Assembly: GCA_022828595.1 (NCBI GenBank)
Contig: JAKGHH010000001.1
Span: 138,899,017-138,963,016 of the forward strand
Reading direction: 5' to 3'
DNA from: Nelumbo lutea
Lineage: Eukaryota > Streptophyta > Magnoliopsida > Proteales > Nelumbonaceae
DNA: 64,000 bases
Shown: one piece after another, positions 56,019-64,000 of the stretch
How the letters are laid out: every line of letters starts with the position of its first letter
How positions within the stretch are numbered: the first letter of the stretch is position 1
Notes under the pieces: generated by a model
The model's input: only the letters and a program-made list of their open reading frames with translations
What the model was told of the DNA's origin: nothing
Databases searched by the model: none
Translations under genes and position numbers: made by a program

Positions 56019-57120
56019 GAGTACCCACTCGTGGAAAACCGATTCGGCGCACTGGCAGCAGCGGACTACCAGCACTCCGGGCCCATCGAGCTCGGCAACA
56101 CGGAGGCCAGCAGCGCCAGTACAAGGCCCACTCAGCAGCGAAGGCGCCGTCGAGGTCGACGAACCACCACCCGCGTCCTGTCAGAGCTCAGAGGCAAAGG
56201 CGAGACGAGCTCGGACGAGGTAGGAGTTGCCCCGATTCTCTCAGTTCCTTCCCCCCTCGCGTCAGAACTCCTGGCAGTCCCCCTGCCCAGAGATTTCAAG
56301 CTCCCGCCTCTAGACAAGTATGACGGGTCCTTCGACCCCAACGACCACGTTGACGCTTTCCACTCTCAAATGCACCTCGCCAGAGCCAGCGAATCATGCA
56401 TGTGCGTGGCTTTCACCACCACTCTCACGGGGGTACTCGCACTTGGTACAGGAACCTGGCCCCCAGGTCGATAAAGTGTTGGGCTCAGTTCGTGCAGGTC
56501 TTCACTGCACACTTTGTCACCAACAAACGGTGCCCGGGAGCAGAGGAAAGCATCTTCGGGGTAGTCCAAAGGGAAGGAGAACCCATACGGGGCTACATCA
56601 AACGATTCAATGAAGCATGCTTACAGACCGCGGTTAGACCCCGCGGTGCAGCTCGCCGCAGCAAAAAGAGGGGTGACGCACAAGGAGTTCAAATGGCACA
56701 TGGTAGCCAACCAGCCCGCGACCGTGGCCGAGTTCCTCAAGCTCGCGGACAAGTTCATGAGAGCGGAGAGGAAATCAACCAGCGAACCGAGGGCGGGAAT
56801 GAGAAAAGAAAGAGGGATGGCGAGCCCTCTAACTCAGCCGACCGAAAAAACCCGGCCCGGGACCCAAAACTGAACCAGTCGTTTGAGCTCCCCTGCAAGT
56901 TCGGACAGATTACACGCCACTGAACACGAGGCGGACCGAGATCTTAATGACGATTAAGGATGCCCCGTACGTGAAATGGCCACCTCGCCTAAAGGGAAAT
57001 CCGAACGAAAGAAACAAGAATTTGTATTGTAGTTTCCATAGGGCCATGGTCACAGTACACAGCAGTGCAATAACCTCCGAGACGAAATAGAGGGGCTCAT
57101 CCGTCGTGGATACTTAAGGA
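56019..57120 (+). pseudogene. Tat-lineage Ty3/gypsy gag
   Basis: Frames 56031-56474, 56396-56923 and 56610-56873 join into one gag. An Arg-rich start leads to LPRDFKLPPLDKYDGSFDPN, ALTWYRNLAP-like TRTWYRNLAP, FVQVFTAHFV, QREGEPIRGYIKRFNEA, AAAKRGVTHKEFKWHM, FLKLADKFMRAERK. The region after 56920 gives YTPLNTRRTEILMTIKD and YVKWPPRLKGNP, typical of the Tat gag end. Frameshifts near 56450 and 56630 and stops near 57090-57118 break it. GC content is clearly higher than in the Athila elements to the left. Confidence 0.85.
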
Positions 57121-57930
57121 ACTTTGTACAGCACAACAATAATGGCAATAAAGCGGATCGGCCAGGCAAACACAAAAAGGACGCCCCTGAGACTAGCAGC
57201 AGGCCTGCCGAAAAGATGCAGCAACAGCCTCCGGCAGAGGCCAATTCGGGAAACCATCCATGTAATTGTGGGAGTCGTGGTAGTGGGGTGCACATCGGCG
57301 GCAGCCCGGACTTCAGTTCGCGAAGCGGTCCTCGAGGAGCAGAACCCTCCGAAAAGGCCAAAGACCGAAGAGCCAATCCTCTTCACAGAAGACGACGCGC
57401 GAGGAGTTCGCTACACTCACGATGACGCGCTTGTCATTAAACTAAGGATCAGCGACTTCGAGGTTAGACGCGTACTCGTAGATTCGGGCAGCTGCGCGGA
57501 CATTCTCTTCAAATCGGCGTTTGATCGGCTACAGCTGCCAAGGAGCGAACTAAAGCCCGCAAGCACTTCCCTGGTGGGCTTCAGCGAGGAGGAAGTCAGG
57601 CCCCTTGGAGAAAATAACGGTGCCCAGGGAAGTCGGCACGTGGCCTTGTGCGGTCAGACTCAACCACGACTTCCTAGTGGTCCGACCCCCTCCCCATACA
57701 ATGCCATAATAGGGCGGCCAATCACGCATATCCTGCGGGCGGTGGTCTCTACCTACTATTTGGCCATGAAAGTTCCCTACGGACTCAGGTGTGGGGGTAG
57801 TGCGGGGCGACCAGCTCGAGTCCGCAAGTGCTACGTTGCCGCCCTAAAGGGAAAGACCAAGCGGCCGGCGACCTCGATCTGGAGCGGCCCGCGGAGCAAG
57901 GCGAAGAACGAGCCTCGCCCATAGAAGAAA
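57121..57930 (+). pseudogene. Tat element protease region
   Basis: The frame 57124-57924 contains TEDDARGVRYTHDDALVIKL, then VRRVLVDSGSCADILF with the catalytic Asp codon at 57481-57483, and LQLPRSELKPASTSLVGFS. A further frame shift near 57610 separates the C-terminal SPYNAIIGRPITHILRAVVS. The order gag, protease, RT fits the Tat lineage. Confidence 0.87.
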
Positions 57931-59100
57931 CAGTTGCGATCCCGACCTCGCCTATGGACCCAGCTCGCGCACTCCAGATTGGTGCTTCTGTCAAAGAACC
58001 CCTACGGACCGAACTGGTAAGTTTTTTACTCCAAAATTTAGATATTTTTGCATGGTCCACGGCCGATATGCCCGGTATTGACCTAGTCTTATAACTCACA
58101 AAATTAACACTGACCCTTTAGTCATACCCGTTAGACAGAAGAATGGAACTTAGCCCCAGAGCGCTGGAAAGCGGTCGACGAGGAAGTCGAGAAGCTCCTC
58201 GCGGCAGACTTCATAAGGGAAGTCCATTACCCGAGCTCGTGAAAAAGGCGAACGGCAAGTGGCGCATGTGCGTCGGGACACCGACCTGAACCGAGCTTGC
58301 CCGAAAGACTACTTCCCCCTTCCTAGGATCGACCGCCTAGTGGACGCGACCTCAGGACATGAATTGCTAAGCTTCCTGGATGCCTACTCAGGCTACAACC
58401 AAATCCGGATGACCAATCCGATGAGGAAAAAACCAGCTTCATAACCGAGTTCGGTCTATACTGTTACAAGGTCATGCCCTTCGGGTTAAAAAACGCCGGG
58501 GCGACCTTCCAAAGACTTGTAAAATAGCGTTTCGGCCCCTGATCGGCACAAAGATAGAGTGCTATGTTGACGACATGGTCGTCAAAACACAGTTTTTCAC
58601 AAGAATTAATACAAGACTTAGATTCTGTCTTCTAAATCCTGCGTCAGTATAACATGAAATTGAACCCCAACAAATGTGTCTTTGGCGTCACCTCGGGCAA
58701 ATTCCTAGGCTACGTTGTCAATCGACGCGGTGTCGAGGCTAACTCGGACAAAATAAAAGCCATCCTAGATATGAGACCACCTCGAAAAATAAAAGAAGTC
58801 CAGAGGCTAAACGGCCGCATAGCCGCTCTAAGCCGCTTCATGTCCAAGTCGGCAGATCGCTGCCTACCCTTCTTCAAAGCAATCAAAGGCAAAGGGTTCG
58901 AATGGACCCAAGACTGTCAGCTCGCGTTTGACGAGCTAAAATGCTACCTCGCCAGTGTGCCAACCTTAGCTCGGCCCGAGGAAGGCGAAGTCTTAGAACT
59001 GTACCTCTCGGCTAGCGACGAGGTGGTCTGTTCGGTACTAGTAAAGAAGCAGACCGGGTCCAACGACCCATATATTATGTTAGTAAAATCGTGCAGGGAG
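57931..59100 (+). pseudogene. Tat element reverse transcriptase
   Basis: Starts with FAWSTADMPGID near 58050, continues with [33 protein letters not shown] (58370), [20 protein letters not shown] (58450-58510) and CYVDDMVVK with YVDD at 58563-58574. The thumb follows as MKLNPNKCVFGVTSGKFLGY, GRIAALSRFMSKSADRCLPF. Several frameshifts and stops lie between 58090 and 58650; from 58654 to 59124 the frame is open. The catalytic box is intact but the enzyme cannot be made. Confidence 0.9.
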
Positions 59101-59440
59101 CAGAGACAAGGTACCCGCAGATAGAAAAGCTAGCGTATGCACTGGTGGTAGCATCACGGAAACTCCGCCCGTACTTCCAGGCTCACACCGTCATCGTCCT
59201 GACCGACAAACCTCTGAGACAAGTTTTACTCAAACCCAAGGTTTCCGGCCGGCTGACGAAGTGGGCCATCGAACTCAGCGAGTACGATCTCCAGTACAAG
59301 CCAAGAACTGCCATTAAGGCCCAAGCCTTGGCAGATTTTATCGCAGAATGCACGTTTAGCCTCGAAGCCCCTGAGCCGGTCGAGCCCGAGATCCCCAGTT
59401 CGGGCGAACTCGGAGCTCCCAAACCAAACGAGTCCGAACC
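59101..59440 (+). pseudogene. Tat element RNase H (gypsy type)
   Basis: Frame from 59091: AETRYPQIEKLAYALVVASR, VIVLTDKPLRQVLLKPKVSG, LTKWAIELSEYDLQYKPR, KAQALADFIAEC. This is the standard RNase H that follows RT in gypsy elements, joined by a short frame change near 59095 to the RT above. It leads into a Glu/Pro-rich linker. Confidence 0.85.
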
Positions 59441-59960
59441 CCGTGAAGTAGCAGCCAGTGTGGCATCCCTCCTGGTTAGACCAAGCGCGAACTGGGATGA
59501 GGAGCCATGGATCCTTCATGTAGATGGCTCCTCGAACCAACAAGGCAGCGGGGCTGGAATAGTGCTACGCAGCCCGAGCGGAACAAAACTGGAAATATGC
59601 ACTACGCTTTGAGTTTGCGGCATCCAACAACGAGGCGGAGTACGAGGCACTGATAGCCGGGCTAAACCTAGCGCACAAGGTCGGAGCAAAGCACATGGTT
59701 ATCTACAGTGATTCCCAGCTCGTGGTCAACCAAGTTACAGGCGAATACGAAGCGCGCGAGCTCACAATGATTGCATATTTGGCAAAAGTAAAGGAGGCTC
59801 TACTCAACTTCCAGTCACACTTCATCAAGCAAATCCCGAGGTCAAAGAACGCTGAGGCCAACGCCCTGTCCCGACTGGCTAGCACGAGTCACAACGCCAA
59901 GAGAACCGTGTATGTAGAGGACTTACCTCGGCCCAGCATTCTCGGTGGGGCAGAAGAGGT
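59441..59960 (+). pseudogene. Tat element second, archaeal-type RNase H
   Basis: WILHVDGSSNQQGSGAGIVL (59508), NNEAEYEALIAGLNLAHKVG (59628), MVIYSDSQLVVNQVTGEYEA (59695) and ANALSRLAS (59859) form a complete RNase HI-like fold with DGSS, Glu and SDSQ acidic positions. The last motif has Asn where Asp is common. A second RNase H after the gypsy type is diagnostic for the Tat lineage (known from the literature). One frameshift lies near 59600. Confidence 0.88.
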
Positions 59961-60059
59961 CGCTCCCGTCACCGAAGCAGAGATGAGCTGGATCGACCCA
60001 CTCGCGAGCTTCCTGTTAGACGGAACCCTCCCCGCGGACCGCAACACAGCAAAGAGGAT

Positions 60060-61246
60060 GCAGCGCCAAGCAGCCAAATACGTCATGATAGATGAACGGT
60101 TGTACCGACGATCCTACACGCTCCCCTATCTGCGATGCTTGCGCCCAGTCGAAGCCGAGCTGGTACTCCGCGACATCCATTGAAGGCTTGTGTGGCGGAC
60201 ACCTGGGGGGCAGAGCCCTCGCCCAAAAGGCACTTCGACAAGGATACTACTGGCCAACAATGAAGACAGAGGCAATCGAGCTCGTCAGAAAATGCGACAA
60301 GTGTTTAGAAGCATGCCAACATCCACCATCAGCCCGCTGCCGACCTCAAATACCTCACCAGCCCATGGCCCTTCGCCCAATGGGGCATCGACCTCCTGGG
60401 GCCATTCCACCAGCGACAGGCGGGACAAAATTCCTAGTGGTGGCAGTAGATTACTTCGCAAAGTGGATAGAAGCTGAACCCCTGGCAATAGTTACAGCCC
60501 GAAACATACAGAGCTTTTGGAAGAACATTGTATGTCGCTTCGGGCTACCTCGGGTACTGATCTCTGACGACGGCAAACAGTTTGAAGATATCAAGTTCCA
60601 AGAATGGTGTCAAAGTATGGGAATTAGTCAGAACTTCACATCGGTCGCACACCCGCAGGCAAATGGCCAAACAGAAGTAATGAACAAAGCCATCCTCCGC
60701 GGACTGAAAGCACGATTAGATCGAGCCAAAGGTTTGTGGGCAGATGAACTACCAAGTGTTCTATGGGCTCACCGAACCACGGAAAAAACCGCCACAGGAG
60801 AGACCCCCTTTAACCTCACCTACGGCATCGAGGAGGTGATCCCGGCGGAAATCGAAAGTGCCTACGTTGCGACTAGAAGCGTACGACGAACAGACAAACG
60901 AGGGCGAGTTACGCACCAACCTCGACCTACTGGACGAAGTGAGAGACCTCGCGCACATCCGAACTGTGGCCTACCAACAAAGGTAGCTCGGTATTATAAC
61001 GCGTGAGTAAAGAAGAGGAACTTCCGCGTCGGCAACCTCGTTCTCCGTAAGGTCATGGTGCTTGAACCCGGTGTAGGGAAACTTGGACCAAACTGGGAAG
61101 GACCCTACAGAGTAATGAAAGCACTCGGTGGGGGAGCATACGAGCTCGGAACCCTAGAAGGAAAAACAAGTACCCCGAGCATGGAACGTCGTCAACTTAA
61201 GAATATACTACCTATAAACCACCAAGGCAAACACCCCGAAGCCTAG
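60060..61246 (+). pseudogene. Tat element integrase
   Basis: An HHCC zinc finger (GLCGGHLGGRALAQKAL, LVRKCDKC) is followed by the catalytic core. The first Asp is in another frame (GAC at 60390-60392). The core continues with FLVVAVDYFAKWIEAEPL, LISDDGKQF (Asp codon 60566) and HPQANGQTEVMNKAI (Glu codon 60674). The 35 residues between the last two give the D35E spacing. The C-terminal domain ends with LGPNWEGPYRVMKALGGGAY and a stop after HPEA at 61246. Frameshifts lie near 60181, 60410 and 60890. Confidence 0.9.
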
Positions 61247-61255
61247 GTAGAAAAC

Positions 61256-61387
61256 GAACTGAAGGACCGAAATGGTCAGTTCGGCAAAAAACGCAGCTCG
61301 AAGACGACCAGAGCCATTTTGTTAGAAAATGAACTGAGGGACCGAAATGGTCAGTTCGGCAAAAAACGTAGCTCGAAGACAACCAGC
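61256..61387 (+). repeat. 75-bp tandem repeat, two units
   Basis: GAACTGAAGGACCGAAATGG at 61256 recurs as GAACTGAGGGACCGAAATGG at 61331, followed in both by TCAGTTCGGCAAAAAACG and GCTCGAAGAC. It lies just after integrase, a region known for tandem repeats in Tat and Athila elements. Confidence 0.88.
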
Positions 61388-61483
61388 ACTTGGAACAAAA
61401 AGCCATTTCATTTCAGATAGATGTGTACACAAAAAAAAAGCGATGGTGTACATTCAAAAAGCCATTTCATTACAAGCCAGGGG

Positions 61484-63408
61484 CTACTTCATCATTATCA
61501 GAAGCCACTTTCGACAACACCCGAAGGACCTGCCTCCCCCTCGGAGTCCGGTTCGGCATCCTGCAGCATTAGCCATCTCTTGAGTAATGCGCGAAGTGGA
61601 TATGGCACTGGTATCGAGGTCGGGGTACGTATTCCGGATCATCCACCGGCTTAGCTTGAAACCCCTCCTGTAGGAGTCCACCATCAGATCATCGAAATCC
61701 GGTGAAGCAATATAATCACTGACAGCTTTCTTCTTCGCGTCTTCGATGCCTTGAGAAAAGATTTGAGTTCTCTCCCTGATATCTTCCTGAAGATACTCGA
61801 CTTGGTGCTCTAGGTTTAGCTTTAATTCCACCATATGCTTCACCACCACTCCCATGGCCTCGGCATCTCTCTGAGACCTTGCCTACCTAGGCCGCGCGAG
61901 GCAAGCAGCAGCCTCAGCAGCACGAGCATTCTCCTCGGCAGTTCGAGCAGCTTCCTCGGCAGCTCGCGCCTGCCTCGAGCATCTCTCCACCTGGTTCGCC
62001 AAGGCATGAATGGAAGAGTTCACCTATCAAAGGAAAACGGGATCAAAGGAACGAATAGAAGGGTAAAAGCCGAAGAACTCTGAAGGGGCACTTACCACCA
62101 TAGCATGAGTAACGGCACGGCAGGCCACTTGGTGCAGAGGAAGCTCGGTCCACGCCGCAACTTCCTCAGGAAACATCGCCTCCTTACTCCGTTGAAGAGC
62201 ATGAACAGGCGACAGCACGCTCCTGAAGTCCCCCGGGGCCTTCGAGCCCGACGGCCCAGCTCGCGTATGGGCAGACTTGGAGTAAGTGGGAGACCCTGTG
62301 TGTGTGGTTTCGGCATAAGGAACCCCCGCTGGCTCCTGCATTAGGAGGAACCATCTCGAGCTCCTCCGCCTGATAGTCCGGCACCTCGGGCTCCGCACCC
62401 TGGGATGGCTCGGCGGGAGCTCGCTTAGCCACCCGTTTTCTCCTCTTCATGCCCTAGAACAAGTGCCCACCTCGGGTCCCTCGAGAGTCCATCGTACCTG
62501 CGAAAAGGAGTTCGGCATCAGTAAGACGTTAAAGAAGAGCAAGACAGGATCACTAGGGAAAGAACCTACCCGAACTCAGGCCCGCAGCATTAAGCTTGGC
62601 CTCCGTCAGATACCGTTGACAATCCAGCCCAAGCCGCGCCCATTGCCGGAGGCCCTTCGCCGTCTCCTTATCAAGTGTGACGCCGGAATCGGGAGCGGCC
62701 ATCCCCCAGCCGGTCTGAAACGGCCACCTCAGCGCACTTCGCACCCCGAAATAGTCCCGCTTCCACGTCGGGACCTTATTAGGGAGTCCGTGTAAGAGCA
62801 TGAAGCCCGGGCGAGGAGACAGGTAGTATGCTCGCCTACGCCCAGGAAGGGACCCGCTTGTTTTTTCAGCATTAAAATAGAGGAGAAAATCTCCAGATCC
62901 AAAGGAAAGTTCTCGTCACAAAATAAGGAGATCGTCCCCACTAAAATTTCTAATAGAGTTCGGGTGAAGCTGGCCGACCGTCACACCGAAGTGGTTTAGA
63001 ACCTCGACGAGAAGAGGATGAAAGGGCAGTCGCAACCCCGCAGCAAGCTGTTCCCGGAAAATCACGATCTCATTTAGGACCGTGTTCCCAAGGGAAGCTA
63101 CCCGTAGGGGTGAAGTAACCATGCTCCCCGGGCAAGTCGTAGTAGTCTATGAGGGATTGAAGTCCCTCAGGCGTCATAGTCGAAGGGCCGAACTGATCTA
63201 CAACCTGGCCACGACGGGAGGTGGACACCGACCTACCCGAAGCACCTCGGGCTGTAGGCCCGACCCCTTCCTCAGGACCTACATCGGGCTCACTTGAACT
63301 ACCGGGGGACGCAAACTGATTCGTAGAACCTACATCAGACCCGCTTGAACAGTCTAAACCCTCCGAACTAGACATCGAGAAATGGAACGGGATTCCAAAA
63401 GCACTCAC
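61484..63408 (-). pseudogene. Antisense ORF of the Tat element
   Basis: A minus-strand coding region in pieces. The ATG at 63408 gives a Ser/Gly-rich start (MSAFGIPFHFSMSSSEGLDC) with MTPEGLQSLIDYYDLPGEHG. Then come FREQLAAGLRLPFHPLLVEV and LNHFGVTVGQLHPNSIRNF (62916-63122), PNKVPTWKRDYFGVRSALRW (62553-62801) and a C-terminal HQVEYLQEDIRERTQIF with FDDLMVDSYRRGFKLSRWM (61484-61855). The LPFHP and HFGV..QLHPN block is a plant transposon-associated domain. Some Tat elements (Retand type) are known to carry an antisense ORF between integrase and 3' LTR. Frameshifts break it. Its role is unknown. Confidence 0.75.
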
Positions 63409-63531
63409 CTGGGAAGAAGACTGAAGTAGACCATGAAAGCTCGAACAAAGAACCTGGGACGCAAGCTGAAAAGCCTGGACGCGAACTGAAACTTAGGCGC
63501 GAGCTCAAGATGTACAATAGTAGCAAGGACG

Positions 63532-63547
63532 CCCCCCCCCCCCCCCC
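63532..63547. repeat. Poly(C)16 run
   Basis: Sixteen C in a row, just downstream (on the minus strand) of the TATA box of the antisense ORF. Possibly unstable in sequencing. Confidence 0.9.
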
Positions 63548-63553
63548 GCGCAC

Positions 63554-63561
63554 TATTTATA
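63554..63561 (-). promoter_or_regulatory. TATA box of the antisense ORF
   Basis: The minus strand reads TATAAATA, 145 bases before the ATG at 63408. Spacing and context (GGATATAAATAGTGC) fit a plant core promoter oriented against the element. Confidence 0.6.
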
Positions 63562-63918
63562 TCCACAGCGGCCGGAAAGCGACGGCCCAAATCGAAGCCA
63601 ATCCAACGGCCCACAGCCGCGCTAAACCGTACATCTTCCGAGGCCAATCAGCGCACGTCTTTCCGAAACTGACGGAGCGTCGCGCACGTCCTGTCAGAGG
63701 ACGGGTATCAGCACGCACCTTCTCGAAACTGACGGGGTGTCGGCACACGTCTCCTCGCAATAAAAGTGTCTACAGCCCAACTCTCGAACGACTGCCGTCA
63801 CGTCTCCCAAACGCGCGCCCTTTTTTGAAAGTCAAATTAAATCGAGCGCCCTCAGCACGGACCAAAACCCTCTTGCTACCTTACGAACTCCCCGTGCCAA
63901 GACAGGACCCTTGTCGTA
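63562..63918. other. Tat element non-coding region before the polypurine tract
   Basis: GC-rich with a partly repeated word (CTTTCCGAAACTGACGGAGC near 63659 and CTTCTCGAAACTGACGGGG near 63719). Probably the upstream part of the antisense promoter. No gene. Confidence 0.5.
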
Positions 63919-63934
63919 GGGAGTGGGGGGCAAT
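63919..63934 (+). promoter_or_regulatory. Polypurine tract of the Tat element
   Basis: AGGGAGTGGGGGGCAAT directly precedes the TGATGAAGGG of the 3' LTR, a classic plant gypsy arrangement. Confidence 0.88.
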
Positions 63935-64000
63935 TGATGAAGGGAAATTTGGCCTGACCTCGCAATCGCTCAACACGTGGCAAAGGCAAGCAACTCGGGA
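63935..64000 (+). mobile_element. Start of the Tat element 3' LTR
   Basis: Begins TGATGAAGGGAAATTTGG and continues past the window end, so its length and the target duplication cannot be judged. Confidence 0.8.

Noticed and set aside
61347..61654. Overlapping plus-strand frames after the Tat integrase
   Set aside because: They lie antisense to the degenerate minus-strand ORF and over the tandem repeat; no domain is seen.

Overview
The window is nuclear DNA of a flowering plant, probably a eudicot or magnoliid; the species cannot be named from the sequence. It holds the 3' end of one conserved plant gene (an SCY1-like pseudokinase, SCYL2 type), the first codons of a second, unrecognised gene cut by an assembly gap, and otherwise about 55 kb of nested transposable elements. 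There are two 100-N scaffold gaps (11602-11701 and 55919-56018), so three contigs are joined here and order across the gaps is not proven.

Contig 1 (1-11601): a minus-strand Ty1/copia 5' end (gag, PBS, LTR) that probably lies in an SCYL2 intron; a small MITE; the last three SCYL2 exons (2874-4454), with two frameshifts in the disordered tail; a hAT-like non-autonomous element (5707-8223, 8-bp target duplication) carrying a solo LTR (6005-7786); about 3 kb with no recognisable gene; and a TATA box plus ATG at 11434-11601.

Contig 2 (11702-55918) is a retrotransposon graveyard. Five LTR families recur and are named here: A = copia LTR of about 1.95 kb beginning TGTTAGAC; B and C = Athila-like Ty3/gypsy LTRs beginning TGATGAGA or TGATRAGAC; D = a C-like older element; E = an Athila-like LTR of about 1.6 kb beginning TGATG and ending in CA. 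In order: a nearly complete copia A element (11702-20648) inserted in the gag of a minus-strand Athila element; Athila element B (22179-26986) inserted in the leader of that same element, whose 5' LTR is at 27745-29333; two MITE-like elements; a solo LTR A (30845-32793); the minus-strand Athila element D (33590-40658), split by solo LTR C (34966-36498) and solo LTR E (37585-39163); a head-to-head pair of truncated copia A elements (40993-48842) with a solo LTR E inside; LTR fragments; and a minus-strand non-autonomous gag-protease Athila element G (49808-55918) with a third solo LTR E. Most insertions have exact 5-bp target duplications, so the layering can be read directly.

Contig 3 (56019-64000) is GC-richer and is almost wholly one plus-strand Tat-lineage Ty3/gypsy element: gag, protease, RT, RNase H, a second archaeal-type RNase H, integrase, a tandem repeat, a degenerate antisense ORF with its own TATA box, a polypurine tract and the start of the 3' LTR.

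No element looks autonomous; all coding parts carry stops and frameshifts. The most interesting signal is not a gene. In the non-coding part of three Athila elements (B, D, G) a hairpin with an invariant core and base-paired, covarying flanks is repeated three to four times in tandem. A second conserved stem-loop sits just upstream of the polypurine tract in B and G. Both look like selected RNA structures.
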